Positions 1 through 10,928 of a stretch of 64,000 nucleotides of DNA are shown here, in pieces; the stretch's first letter is position 1, and every line of letters starts with the position of its first letter. Made by a program: the position numbers and the translations under genes. The notes under the pieces were generated by a model. The model did not search any database. It was not told the origin of the DNA and saw only the letters and a program-made list of their open reading frames with translations. Origin of the DNA: Tragulus kanchil (lineage: Eukaryota; Chordata; Mammalia; Artiodactyla; Tragulidae); the NCBI GenBank assembly GCA_022376925.1, contig JAIOJX010000025.1, positions 138,157,301-138,221,300 of the forward strand, in the 5' to 3' direction.

Positions 1-297
1 ATATGTTTAAATTTCATTTTATCCCAATAATTTGAGTTTTTAAAAGTTCTAGAATGCAATTTATTATATATGATTACAGCATACTAAAGGAACACTTCAG
101 ATTCTTAGAGTGGGAAGAAATATGCTAGTATATGAAATATACTTGGTACATGCAAATTTGTTCAGTTAGAGCCTTTTTTTGTAATATGTTATATAGCTGA
201 ATTTGAACTATATAAGTGTGATAAATTGTATATATTAAGCTGAAGATATTTCTACATGAATGGTTTACAATCTTATATATTTTTATAATTTCTATAG
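1..297 (+). other. CEP135 intron, 3' end
   Basis: AT-rich intronic sequence upstream of the first visible exon. It ends in a polypyrimidine-poor but usable acceptor (tttctatag) at 289-297. No repeat family was recognised. Confidence 0.7.
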
Positions 298-353
298 GAA
301 AAAACTATTACTCAGATGAAGATAGCAGTCTCAGAGTATGAGTCTTCTCTGAA
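298..353 (+). CDS. CEP135 internal coding exon (56 nt)
   Basis: This is the first of eight visible coding exons of CEP135, a centriole protein of about 1140 residues in human. From family knowledge, CEP135 sits between the SAS-6 cartwheel and the microtubule wall, and its C-terminal part interacts with SAS-6. The exon lies between an acceptor AG (296-297) and donor GTAAGT (354-359). It reads EKTITQMKIAVSEYESSL plus two bases, so the donor phase is 2. The residues are typical of a charged alpha-helical coiled coil. The next exon (2988) begins with the single base that completes the split codon. The exon is short, so its identity rests on splice sites, phase and the strongly recognisable downstream exons. 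The paralogue TSGA10 is the main alternative for the gene. Confidence 0.85.
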
Positions 354-359
354 GTAAGT

Positions 360-767
360 AATTAATGGAATGGCATCCAGCTTTGTAAGAAATTTTCGAT
401 GAATGCAACATTATCTATTTCAGTAGCCATCTGGCAATAGGAAAATTTCATTTTTCAGTTTTCTTATTCTGGCCAGTGGCTGTTACAATTTTCTCAGTCT
501 CCTGTGTGGAAATGTTATCCTCTAGCTTTCTACCCTCTCCTGTCATCCGTGTCTAAACAAGTATGTCTCACTAATTATTCTTTTGCATACCTACTTTTTA
601 TTTGTACTATAATTACTCTGTGCTGACCTGGTGGTGTCAACCACCAGTACTGAATTTATTCCATATCTATACCTTTGTAAACACTGTTAGAAGATTTTAT
701 ATTTTATGTCTAGTCTCTCTCCTTCAAGGCAAAAGTCACTAATTGTATTTATTTTATATATACTTAA
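360..767. other. Intronic sequence, nothing recognised
   Basis: AT-rich intron with no open frame, no splice-site pair and no repeat that I can name. Confidence 0.5.
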
Positions 768-777
768 ATATTATATA

Positions 778-1235
778 GGCTTCCCTGAGGCTCAATGCTA
801 AAGAATCTGCCTGCAATACAGGAGACATGGGTTCAATCCCTGGGTTTGGAAGATCCCCTGGAGAAGAAAGTGGAAACTTACTCCAGTTTTCTTTTTTTTT
901 TTTTTTAAGTGGTTTATTTATTTATTTTCATCCATCTTTATTCCTTTGGCCTGTGTGGGCCTCCCACTACGGTGATCTCTCTGGTTGCAGAGCACCAGCT
1001 CGGGGCGCATGTGCTGCAGAGCGCTGGCTCGCAATTGGACACACCGGTCCAGCCACTCCCGGCACATGGGATCCTCCCCAGCCAGGGATCGAACTGGTGC
1101 CCCCTGCACTGCAAGGCAGACTCCCCACCCACTGGACCACCAGGGAAGCCTACTCCAGTTTTCTTGCCTGGAGACTCCCATGAACAGAGGAACTTGATGG
1201 GCTACTGTCCATGGGGTCGCAACAATAGCAACAAC
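778..1235 (+). mobile_element. Bov-tA SINE split by a later SINE
   Basis: A tRNA-type head (gcttccctgaggctcaatgc) and box-B-like ggttcaatccc are followed by the BovA part, which ends in a 'ggctactgtccatggggtcgcaac' type segment. It is flanked by a 10-bp target-site duplication atattatata at 768-777 and 1236-1245. A second SINE (894-1150) interrupts it. Bov-tA is specific to ruminants, so this helps place the organism. Confidence 0.85.
894..1150 (-). mobile_element. tRNA-type SINE inserted in the Bov-tA element
   Basis: In antisense view the element starts with a poly-T/TTTA tail and ends with the tRNA-like head (ccactggaccaccagggaag). It is flanked by a perfect 15-bp target-site duplication tactccagttttctt at 879-893 and 1151-1165. 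This shows it jumped into the older Bov-tA copy. Short reading frames across it are not genes. Confidence 0.9.
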
Positions 1236-1447
1236 ATATTATATAATAGTAGAGACTTAAAACATTAAATAAATATTTACAAATTGAATCATGTATATAT
1301 TCTAACACTTGAACGTCTTCTGTTTTTATTTGAATTTTATAATGATAAATGTTTGTTTTTTAATTCTGGCCTCTTTTCATTGATTTTTTATCCATTTTTT
1401 TTATTACTATTATTAGTTTAATTTTGGCCTTCTTTGTTGGTCCTTTA

Positions 1448-1681
1448 TTTATTTATTTTCATCCATCTTTATTCTTTGGCCTGTGTGGACCTCCCATTGC
1501 AGTGACCTCTCCCGTTGCAGAGTACCATCTCTGGGCGCATGCGCTCCAGAGCTTTGGCTTGTAATTAGACACACCAGTCCAGCAGCTCTGCTGCATGTAG
1601 GATTTTCCCAGGCCAGAGATCAAACCGGCGCTCCTTGCACTGCAAGGTGGACTCTCTACCCACTGGACCACCAGGGAAGCC
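1448..1681 (-). mobile_element. tRNA-type SINE
   Basis: Same family as 894-1150, antisense: A-tail remnant first, the GC-rich body with ggcgcatgcgctccagagc, then the tRNA-like head ending ccaccagggaagccc. It is moderately diverged and no clear target-site duplication was found. Confidence 0.8.
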
Positions 1682-1794
1682 CATATAATAATAAATGTAT
1701 TTTAAGACTTTTTCACATAATGATTGGTGGAGATCTGAAATTTCTGCTTCACCTAATTAATCATTGTCTTAATGCAGTAGTTGTCATTTTTTTG

Positions 1795-2895
1795 TTGTTT
1801 TATTGAAGTATAGTTGATTTACAGTGTTGTGTTAATTTCATCAGTACAGCAAAGTGATTGAGTTACATATCTATATTCTTTTCCATTATGGTTTACTATA
1901 GGATATTGGGTATAGTTCCCTGTGTTACACAGTAGGATCTTGTTGTTTATCCATTCTGTATATACTAGTTTTCATCTGTTATTTCCAAACGCCCAATCCT
2001 TCCTTTTCCTACCTCCTCCATTTAGCGACTGCATATCTGTTCTCTGTGTCTGAGTCTGTTTCTGTTTCAGAGATAAGATCATTTGTCTCGTATTTTGGAT
2101 TCCACATTGAAGTGATATCATACGACATTTGTCTTTCTCTTTCTGACTTATTTCACTTAGTGTCAATCTCTAGGTCCATCCATGTTGCTGCAAATGGCAT
2201 TATTTCATTTTTTTATTGCTAAGTAATATTCTCTTGTACGTGTGTATATGTATGTGTGTGTATATTTTGTGTATATGTATGTATATATATTGTATATATG
2301 TGTGTATATTGTATGTGTTCTTATATTCGTTCATCTGTCTGTGGGCATTTAGGATCCTTCCATGTCTTGGCTATTTTAAATAGTGCTGCTTTGAGCATAG
2401 GAGTGCATGTATCTTTTATAATTATAGTTTTATCTGGGTATATGCCCAGGAGTAAGATCACTGGATCATATGGTAACTCTTTAAGCTTTTTGAGGAGCCT
2501 GCATGCCATTTCCCATAGTGGCTGTACCCATTTACATTCCCACCAACAGTGTAAGAGAGTTCTCTTTTCTCCACACCCTCTCCAACTTTTATTATTTGTA
2601 GACTTTTTGATGATGGCATTCTGACTGGTATGTGGTGGTACCTCATTTTAATATTGGTTTGCATTTCTCTGATAATTAGTGATGTTGAGCATCTTTTCAT
2701 GTGCCTGTTGGCCAGCTGTACTTTTATAGAGAAATACCTATTTAGGTTTTCTGCCCATTTTTTTATTGAGTTGGTTTTTGTTGTTATTGAGCTGTATGAA
2801 CTGTTTGTAGATTTTGGAAATTACACTCTTACTGGTTGTATTATTTGCAGATATTATCTCCTATTCCATAGGTTGAATAATTGTAATTTATAGCA
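1795..2895 (-). mobile_element. L1 LINE 3' fragment, antisense
   Basis: It begins with the antisense ruminant L1 3' end (tattgaagtatagttgattt). It continues into decayed ORF2 C-terminal code on the minus strand, with recognisable [13 protein letters not shown] and PVRM segments (2458-2700). Frameshifts and stops show it is dead. It lies in a CEP135 intron directly upstream of the exon at 2988. Its distal part is repeated at 3242-3950. Confidence 0.85.
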
Positions 2896-2987
2896 TTCGT
2901 AGTATATTTAACAGAATACAACAGTTTCCTTTAAATGAACGAAATTTTCCCAAAAGCTTTCTTATTCCCACCTCGCTTATGTAACAG

Positions 2988-3156
2988 TCACCTGAAGGAA
3001 GCACTGATTAATCGGGACCGTGAGATAAGCAGCCTCCGGCGCCAGCTTGATGCAGCTCACAAAGAACTTGATGAAATAGGAAAAACTAAAGAAATGTCTT
3101 TTAAGGAAAACAGAAGATTGCAGGATGATCTGGCTACAATGGCAAGAGAAAACCAG
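2988..3156 (+). CDS. CEP135 coding exon (169 nt), copy 1
   Basis: The acceptor is ttatgtaacag (AG at 2986-2987) and the donor is caggtatga (GT at 3157). The first base completes the split codon from 298-353; 56 codons follow, from HLKEALINRDREISSLRRQL to ATMARENQ, and end in phase 0. The sequence is heptad-like coiled coil, as expected for CEP135. The exon is present twice (again at 4045-4213) because of duplication D1. Since 169 is not a multiple of 3, using both copies would shift the frame, so only one can belong to the transcript. Confidence 0.92.
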
Positions 3157-4044
3157 GTATGAGCTCAGTGCATAAGTAAACTCTGATAGTTTCATAAAAC
3201 ACAGTTTTACAATATAGTCAGTGTTTGCTAAATATAACATGGCTGCAAATGGCATTATTTCATTTTTTTATTGCTAAGTAATATTCTCTTGTACGTGTGT
3301 ATATGTATGTGTGTGTATATTTTGTGTATATGTATGTATATATATTGTATATATGTGTGTATATTGTATGTGTTCTTATATTCGTTCATCTGTCTGTGGG
3401 CATTTAGGATCCTTCCATGTCTTGGCTATTTTAAATAGTGCTGCTTTGAGCATAGGAGTGCATGTATCTTTTATAATTATAGTTTTATCTGGGTATATGC
3501 CCAGGAGTAAGATCACTGGATCATATGGTAACTCTTTAAGCTTTTTGAGGAGCCTGCATGCCATTTCCCATAGTGGCTGTACCCATTTACATTCCCACCA
3601 ACAGTGTAAGAGAGTTCTCTTTTCTCCACACCCTCTCCAACTTTTATTATTTGTAGACTTTTTGATGATGGCATTCTGACTGGTATGTGGTGGTACCTCA
3701 TTTTAATATTGGTTTGCATTTCTCTGATAATTAGTGATGTTGAGCATCTTTTCATGTGCCTGTTGGCCAGCTGTACTTTTATAGAGAAATACCTATTTAG
3801 GTTTTCTGCCCATTTTTTTATTGAGTTTGTTTTTTTGTTGTTATTGAGCTGTATGAACTGTTTGTAGATTTTGGAAATTACACTCTTACTGGTTGTATTA
3901 TTTGCAGATATTATCTCCTATTCCATAGGTTGAATAATTGTAATTTATAGCATTCGTAGTATATTTAACAGAATACAACAGTTTCCTTTAAATGAACGAA
4001 ATTTTCCCAAAAGCTTTCTTATTCCCACCTCGCTTATGTAACAG

Positions 4045-4213
4045 TCACCTGAAGGAAGCACTGATTAATCGGGACCGTGAGATAAGCAGCCTCCGGCGCC
4101 AGCTTGATGCAGCTCACAAAGAACTTGATGAAATAGGAAAAACTAAAGAAATGTCTTTTAAGGAAAACAGAAGATTGCAGGATGATCTGGCTACAATGGC
4201 AAGAGAAAACCAG
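4045..4213 (+). CDS. CEP135 coding exon (169 nt), duplicate copy 2
   Basis: Second copy of the exon at 2988-3156, offset 1057 bp, with both splice sites and all residues intact. Splicing in both copies would break the frame before the exon at 6521. No drift separates the copies, which is unlike an old exon duplication and points to an assembly duplicate. Either this or the first copy is the real exon; only one should be kept in a gene model. Confidence 0.85.
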
Positions 4214-4666
4214 GTATGAGCTCAGTGCATAAGTAAACTCTGATAGTTTCATAAAACACAGTTTTACAATATAGTCAGTGTTTGCTAAATATAACAGCTC
4301 TAAATATTATATCTTCTAAGTTTTAATTATATAAATATCAGCAACAAAAGAAATAGCTCTAAGGAAAACGTTGTTTATAAGGGTATTTTAAAATGTGGCT
4401 TAGAATACTGCCATGTGTTATAGCAGTAATATACCATTAGACACCATTGTATTAGATTCCTTTGTTGCAGAGAATCCAAGCTGGAAGCATGGTGTTCTCT
4501 GTGGCAGAAATTGGCACCCTACTGTGTGAGGACCTCAGCATCACTCCCAGGGCAAAGTTGCTGTGTTTTCAAGACCCATGATAGATTTTGATTATTCATC
4601 CTTACTTCCAGTGACTTAGAGATTACTTGTAAGCTAATTAATGAATATTTTAGAATGCCAAATACT

Positions 4667-5024
4667 GGGCTTCCCTGGTGGTCCAGTGGATAAGGACACT
4701 GCCTTGCAGTGCAAGGGGAGCTGGTTCGAGCCCTGGCCTGGGAAGATCCCACGTGCAGCGGAGTGGCTGGACTGATGTGTCCAACTACCGAGCTGGAGCT
4801 CTGGAGCGCATGAGCCCAGAGCCAGTGCTCTGCAGCAACAGAGGCCGCCGCGGTGGGAGGCCCATATGGGCCAAAGAAAAAAGATGGATGAAAATGGACA
4901 AATGAAAGACCAATAGAAGTGACCCGCCTGCTCCCTTCCCTCCCCACCCCACCCCACCCCCACCAAAATAAATAAATACATCTTTAAAAAATAAATTAAT
5001 TAATTAATTAATTAATTAAAAAAA
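4667..5024 (+). mobile_element. tRNA-type SINE, sense, copy 1
   Basis: The head gggcttccctggtggtccag is followed by the GC-rich body and a C-rich then (AATA)n/(AATT)n tail. It is flanked by the near-perfect target-site duplication tagaatg(c/a)caaatactg at 4651-4667 and 5025-5041. It is repeated at 5762 through D2. Confidence 0.9.
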
Positions 5025-5761
5025 TAGAATGACAAATACTGAAAGGTATTGGCTAAGTTTTTAAAGAATTATACCAAGAAAACCAGTTGATTTTCTTAAG
5101 TATTTTATGTTTTTAAAAGATTGTTCATTGTAGAACATATGGCCAGTAGATCAATTTTTAAAAACATTAGCCCCTTGGCATAGCTAGCCTTTAGTTTAAG
5201 GACAAGATATTTGATCACCTAATATTGTGGGAGATACATGATGATAGTTGGCTAAAAAAGTCAAGATCAGTCAAAAAAAAATGTGGAAATAACACTTAGA
5301 AACAGTTTTCCTATTTTTCCTACTCCTAACTCCCCAAATTCAGAAAGAGCTATTTGAACATAAATAGAGTCAGTGTTTGCTAAATATAACAGCTCTAAAT
5401 ATTATATCTTCTAAGTTTTAATTATATAAATATCAGCAACAAAAGAAATAGCTCTAAGGAAAACGTTGTTTATAAGGGTATTTTAAAATGTGGCTTAGAA
5501 TACTGCCATGTGTTATAGCAGTAATATACCATTAGACACCATTGTATTAGATTCCTTTGTTGCAGAGAATCCAAGCTGGAAGCATGGTGTTCTCTGTGGC
5601 AGAAATTGGCACCCTACTGTGTGAGGACCTCAGCATCACTCCCAGGGCAAAGTTGCTGTGTTTTCAAGACCCATGATAGATTTTGATTATTCATCCTTAC
5701 TTCCAGTGACTTAGAGATTACTTGTAAGCTAATTAATGAATATTTTAGAATGCCAAATACT

Positions 5762-6119
5762 GGGCTTCCCTGGTGGTCCAGTGGATAAGGACACTGCCTT
5801 GCAGTGCAAGGGGAGCTGGTTCGAGCCCTGGCCTGGGAAGATCCCACGTGCAGCGGAGTGGCTGGACTGATGTGTCCAACTACCGAGCTGGAGCTCTGGA
5901 GCGCATGAGCCCAGAGCCAGTGCTCTGCAGCAACAGAGGCCGCCGCGGTGGGAGGCCCATATGGGCCAAAGAAAAAAGATGGATGAAAATGGACAAATGA
6001 AAGACCAATAGAAGTGACCCGCCTGCTCCCTTCCCTCCCCACCCCACCCCACCCCCACCAAAATAAATAAATACATCTTTAAAAAATAAATAAATTAATT
6101 AATTAATTAATTAAAAAAA
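5762..6119 (+). mobile_element. tRNA-type SINE, sense, copy 2 (by D2)
   Basis: Identical to 4667-5024 apart from the tail-unit number, with the same flanking duplication. It is therefore a copy of the inserted locus, not a second insertion. Confidence 0.9.
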
Positions 6120-6520
6120 TAGAATGACAAATACTGAAAGGTATTGGCTAAGTTTTTAAAGAATTATACCAAGAAAACCAGTTGATTTTCTTAAGTATTT
6201 TATGTTTTTAAAAGATTGTTCATTGTAGAACATATGGCCAGTAGATCAATTTTTAAAAACATTAGCCCCTTGGCATAGCTAGCCTTTAGTTTAAGGACAA
6301 GATATTTGATCACCTAATATTGTGGGAGATACATGATGATAGTTGGCTAAAAAAGTCAAGATCAGTCAAAAAAAAATGTGGAAATAACACTTAGAAACAG
6401 TTTTCCTATTTTTCCTACTCGCTCTAACTCCCCAAATTCAGAAAGAGCTATTTGAACATAAATAGAGCTCATTAGGTGCTACACTCATTGTCAATTTGTC
6501 TTCAATTTTCTGATTGGTAG

Positions 6521-6631
6521 CAAATTTCATTGGAATTAGAAGCAGCAGTGCAAGAAAAAGAAGAAATGAAGAGTAGAGTTCATAATTACATAACAGAGGT
6601 GTCTCGATGGGAGAGTTTAATGGCTGCTAAG
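6521..6631 (+). CDS. CEP135 coding exon (111 nt)
   Basis: The acceptor is ttctgattggtag and the donor gtaaaa at 6632. It has 37 codons in phase 0, from QISLELEAAVQEKEEMKSRV to SRWESLMAAK. It joins in frame with the preceding ARENQ and the following EKENQDLLDRF. It is a glutamate/lysine-rich coiled coil, highly characteristic of the CEP135/TSGA10 family. It is single-copy in the window, between duplications D2 and D3. Confidence 0.93.
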
Positions 6632-6911
6632 GTAAAAAACATGGTTTAAATTGGATTTCAGACTGATCTTGTTTTAACTTTTTCACATTTCTTTATTCTG
6701 TGCCCTCTGTTAGATATTAACAAATGAAAGTGGAGATCTTGCCTGCTGTCTTTGTATCTTTTCTAACATGCTGCACTTAGTATAGTATCTGCACAGATAG
6801 CTTGTGCTTCCTAAATTGAAGCAAAATCCTGGTATACTCTATGTGTATGACATAGATTTTCAGTGAGCAACCATTACCAATTTAGAAACACTGTAACTGT
6901 GATTAAACCAG

Positions 6912-7097
6912 GAAAAAGAAAATCAAGATTTGTTAGATAGATTCCAGATGCTTCATCACCGTGCTGAAGACTGGGAGGTCAAAGCCCACCAAGCTGAGGG
7001 AGAAAGCAGCTCCGTTCGGCTGGAACTTCTTTCCATCGACACAGAGAGGAGACACCTGCGAGAGAGGGTTGAGCTGCTGGAAAAAGAAATTCAGGAG
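6912..7097 (+). CDS. CEP135 coding exon (186 nt)
   Basis: The acceptor is attaaaccag and the donor gtaaga at 7098. It has 62 codons in phase 0, from EKENQDLLDRFQMLHHRAED through SVRLELLSIDTERRHLRERV to EKEIQE. This is the strongest single identifier of the gene: the stretch matches my memory of CEP135 and not TSGA10, which has a related but different motif here. A reading frame that runs on into the intron to 7163 is read-through. The following intron (7098-16976) is the longest visible one and is swollen by duplications D3 and D4. Confidence 0.94.
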
Positions 7098-7180
7098 GTA
7101 AGATGCTCGTTGGTCTTGTGCAGCCATAATTTAGTAAGACAGAAAGCATCCAAAGGCACTTAACCAAAACGAGGTTTAAG

Positions 7181-7538
7181 GGGCTTCCCTGGTAGCTCAG
7201 TGGTAAAGCGCTCGCCTGCCAATGCAGGAAACACGAGTTCAATCTCTGATCTGGAAAGGTCCCACGTGCTGCGGAACAACTAAGCCCGTGAGCCACAGCT
7301 ATGGAGCCTGTGCTCTAGAGCTTCAGAGCCACAACTTTTGAGCCCATGTGCCACAACTACTGAAGCCCGTGTGCCCTCAAGCTGGAGTTCCACAACAAGA
7401 GAAGTCACCACAACAAGAAGCCTGCTCACCTCAATTAGAGAGTGGCTCCCATTCCCTGCAACTAGAGAAGAGCCTGTGGCAGCAGTGAAACCCAGAATAG
7501 CCAATAAATAAATAAATAAAAATTTAAAAAAAAACAAC
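7181..7538 (+). mobile_element. CHR-type tRNA-derived SINE, sense
   Basis: A tRNA-like head (ggcttccctggtagctcagt, box-B-like gagttcaatctc) precedes a long body rich in repeated 'gagcccatgtgccacaac' type segments and an (AATA)n tail. A perfect 13-bp target-site duplication aacgaggtttaag lies at 7168-7180 and 7539-7551. It is a different subfamily from the GC-rich SINEs elsewhere in the window. Confidence 0.88.
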
Positions 7539-7646
7539 AACGAGGTTTAAGCATTGGTAAAATCAAGTTGAATAGTAATCTTCTGTCACTAATTCTGATA
7601 ATTTGCTTAGGAGAGCCCCATTACTTTTCTTTTCTAGTGAAATATA

Positions 7647-7746
7647 GGGCTTCCCTGGTGGCTCAGATAGTAAAGAATCTGCCTGATAGTAAAGATCGTG
7701 GGAGACCTGGATTCCATCCCTGGGTTGGGAAGATCCCTGGAGAAGG
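7647..7746 (+). mobile_element. Bov-tA head fragment
   Basis: The tRNA-like head gggcttccctggtggctcag runs through gggaagatccctggagaagg. It stops before the BovA 3' part, so it is truncated. Confidence 0.75.
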
Positions 7747-7759
7747 GAGCATCAAAACC

Positions 7760-8980
7760 ATTTTAACCATTTTTAAGTGTGTCACCATCCTTCAGAAATT
7801 TTTCATCTTCTCCAGCTAATGTTTTGTACCCATTAAATACTTGACTTCCATTCTCGCCTCCCCAGCCACTGACTAAACCACCATTCGGCTTTCTCTTTGA
7901 ATTTGGCTGTTTCACTTAGCCCTAAGGTTCATTTAAATCTCAAGGTTCACCCATGTATTAGCATGTGTCAGAGTTTCATTTCTTTCTAACCATGTATTAG
8001 CATGTGTCAGAGTTTCATGTCTTTTTAAGACTAAATAATATCCTATTTTTTGTATATACCACATTTTGTTTATCCATTCATCTGTCAATGAACATTTGGT
8101 TTTTTTCCATCTTTGGCTATTGCGAATAATGCTGCTGTGAATTTGGGCATCCAGTATCTATTCATGTCTTTCGTTTCTGTTCTTTAGGATATTTCTAGAC
8201 ATGGAATGACTAGATCATATTGTGACTTTATGCTTAATTTTCTGAGTAACTGCCATACAGTTTTTCATAGGGGCTGTACCATTTTACATTTCTACTTGCA
8301 ATGTTAGGGTTCCGATTTCTCCACATCTTTACCAATACTTGTTATTTTCTGTTTGTGTGTGCATATGGCTTGCTTGTTTGTTTTTTAATAATAGCCTTCC
8401 CATTGGGAGTGAAGTGGTATTTCATTTTGGTTTTGACTTGTATTTTCTTAATGATTAGTGATGTTGAGCGTATTTTTTTGTGCTTATTGGCCATTTGTTT
8501 ATTTTTTTGGAGAAATGTCTGTTTAAATCCTTTGCCTGTTTGGTTTTTTTTAAAATCAAGTTGTTTTTTGTTGCTGTTGAGTTGTAGGATTTATTTGTAT
8601 ACTCTAGGTATTAATCCTTTGTTAGATATGTGACTTGTGAATGTTTTCTCCCATCTTGTAGCTTACTTGTCACTCAGTCTTGTCTGGGCAGTGAAGTTTT
8701 AAATTTTGATGAAACCCAGTTTATTTATTTCTTGTTGCCTATGTTTTTGGTGTCATATCTAAGAAATCATTGCTAAATTCAACATCATGAAGTTTTTTCC
8801 TTTTTTTACTATGAGTTTTATAGTTTTAGCTCTTATGTCGAGGTCTTTGATCCATTTTGAGTTAATTTTTATATATGAAATAAGGTAAGGTTCTAATTTC
8901 ATCCTTTTGCATATATAAAATAAGGTAGGGTTCCAGTTTCATTCTTTTGCATGTGGATTTAAATCAGCTTTTGCCATAAA
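7760..8980 (-). mobile_element. Old L1 LINE, antisense
   Basis: The antisense L1 3' end (accattaaatacttgacttcc type) leads into decayed ORF2 code, with the typical 'aggggctgtaccattttacat' and 'tgatccattttgagttaatt' landmarks. It is heavily mutated and has no coding capacity. Its last part is repeated at 9822-10100 through D3. Confidence 0.8.
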
Positions 8981-9140
8981 GACAGTCTAATAAAAGTCTC
9001 TTAGGAAAACTGAGTTTAGTTAAAATATAGGATCCTTAAGTAAGTTTGGTTGATGTAGGGCTGTTGTTATTAGTTCTGCTTTTGTCTTGTTGGTCTAGTA
9101 TTGTTGTTGGTCTTCATTTTTTAGAGGAAAGTATTCACTC

Positions 9141-9592
9141 ATGGTGTGTAGAATTATGCACCCCCCACCCCAAATATATTCAGGTCCTAGAACCTGTGAA
9201 TATGACCTTTGTTTGGAAATAGTGCCTGTGAAGATATAATCATCTTAAAATGAGGTCATGCTGGGTAGGGTGGGCCCGAATCTGATAACCGGTGTCCTTA
9301 GAAAATAAGGACGAGTCAAACACAGAGGGCACAGGGGAGAATGCCATATGAAGACAGAGGCAGAGTTTGAAATGATGTGCCTACCAAGGTGAGGAACCCA
9401 CAGATTGCCAGGAGTCACCATTGGAGAGCAGCATGGAACAGAGGCTCCCACAGAACCTCCAGAAGGAGCCAGTCCTGTTGACACCTCGATTTCAGACTTG
9501 AGCTCCCCAGAAAATGTGAGGGAACGCGTGTCTGCTGCTTGAAGCTATCTAGTTCGTGGTAATTTGTTATGGCAGCCTTAGGAAACGAGTAC
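9141..9592 (+). mobile_element. MLT1/MaLR-like solo LTR, copy 1
   Basis: An old endogenous-retrovirus-like LTR is recognised by the order of segments: gtgtagaattatgcaccccc start, ggaaatagtgcctgtgaaga, aatgaggtcatgctgggtag, gtgtccttagaaaa, and the cagccttaggaaacgagtac end. No internal viral genes are present. A minus-strand frame of 79 codons inside is incidental. Confidence 0.6.
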
Positions 9593-10253
9593 TGACTTTG
9601 GTACCAGCGAGTGGGATACTGCTGTAACAGACCTATGAAGGGTGTTTGGAATTATGTAACAGATACAGTCTGGAAGAGTTTTGAGTGCCTGATAGAAAAA
9701 CCTAGATTCAAAAGATAGTTGGTAGAAAGGTAGACTCAGAAAAAAAGGACTCAGAAGAAAAGAGGAAAGCTATAGAGATAACTTCTTTTATTTACAAAAA
9801 TATATAAATCATTATGATTTTCCCAGTTTATTTATTTCTTGTTTTGCCTTTTTTGTTTTTTGGTGTCATATCTAAGAAATCATTGCTAAATTCAACATCA
9901 TGAAGTTTTTTCCTTTTTTTACTATGAGTTTTATAGTTTTAGCTCTTATGTCGAGGTCTTTGATCCATTTTGAGTTAATTTTTATATATGAAATAAGGTA
10001 AGGTTCTAATTTCATCCTTTTGCATATATAAAATAAGGTAGGGTTCCAGTTTCATTCTTTTGCATGTGGATTTAAATCAGCTTTTGCCATAAAGACAGTC
10101 TAATAAAAGTCTCTTAGGAAAACTGAGTTTAGTTAAAATATAGGATCCTTAAGTAAGTTTGGTTGATGTAGGGCTGTTGTTATTAGTTCTGCTTTTGTCT
10201 TGTTGGTCTAGTATTGTTGTTGGTCTTCATTTTTTAGAGGAAAGTATTCACTC

Positions 10254-10705
10254 ATGGTGTGTAGAATTATGCACCCCCCACCCCAAATATATTCAGGTCC
10301 TAGAACCTGTGAATATGACCTTTGTTTGGAAATAGTGCCTGTGAAGATATAATCATCTTAAAATGAGGTCATGCTGGGTAGGGTGGGCCCGAATCTGATA
10401 ACCGGTGTCCTTAGAAAATAAGGACGAGTCAAACACAGAGGGCACAGGGGAGAATGCCATATGAAGACAGAGGCAGAGTTTGAAATGATGTGCCTACCAA
10501 GGTGAGGAACCCACAGATTGCCAGGAGTCACCATTGGAGAGCAGCATGGAACAGAGGCTCCCACAGAACCTCCAGAAGGAGCCAGTCCTGTTGACACCTC
10601 GATTTCAGACTTGAGCCCCCCAGAAAATGTGAGGGAACGCGTGTCTGCTGCTTGAAGCTATCTAGTTCGTGGTAATTTGTTATGGCAGCCTTAGGAAACG
10701 AGTAC
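10254..10705 (+). mobile_element. MLT1/MaLR-like solo LTR, copy 2 (by D3)
   Basis: Same LTR as 9141-9592, offset 1113 bp, with one visible substitution (ttgagctcc versus ttgagcccc). It is a copy of the locus rather than a new insertion. Confidence 0.6.
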
Positions 10706-10928
10706 TGACTTTGGTACCAGCGAGTGGGATACTGCTGTAACAGACCTATGAAGGGTGTTTGGAATTATGTAACAGATACAGTCTGGAAGAGTTTTGAGTG
10801 CCTGATAGAAAAACCTAGATTCAAAAGATAGTTGGTAGAAAGGTAGACTCAGAAAAAAAGGACTCAGAAGAAAAGAGGAAAGCTATAGAGATAACTTCTT
10901 TTATTTACAAAATATATAAATCATTATG

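Larger units (their letters stand above)
2187..4298 (+). repeat. Tandem duplication D1 (offset 1055-1057 bp)
   Basis: Copy 1 is 2187-3241 and copy 2 is 3242-4298. Both contain the L1 remnant, the intron end and the complete 169-nt CEP135 exon. They are virtually identical; the visible length difference is a 2-base change in a T-run near 2770/3825. The boundary shows 'ataaca' followed directly by the start of copy 2. Most likely an assembly duplication. Confidence 0.95.
4273..6468 (+). repeat. Tandem duplication D2 (offset about 1095 bp)
   Basis: Copy 1 is 4273-5367 and copy 2 is 5368-6468, both containing the same SINE with the same flanks. Differences include the number of AATT units near 5000/6095 and a 4-base insertion near 6421. 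Its start overlaps the end of D1 copy 2 by about 25 bp, so D1 and D2 form a chain. Confidence 0.95.
8715..10928 (+). repeat. Tandem duplication D3 (offset 1107-1113 bp)
   Basis: Copy 1 is 8715-9821 and copy 2 is 9822-10928. The first 40 bp of copy 2 differ by several T-run and small indels, as at a low-quality read or contig end. After that the copies match almost base for base, including the LTR. Confidence 0.95.

Noticed and set aside
7181..7260. tRNA-like sequence with a box-B-like motif, possible tRNA gene
   Set aside because: It is the head of a CHR SINE with tail and target-site duplication; it does not form an intact tRNA. The same holds for the other SINE heads.
9245..10597. Repeated 79-codon minus-strand frame
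   Set aside because: It lies entirely in an LTR and is repeated only because of D3.
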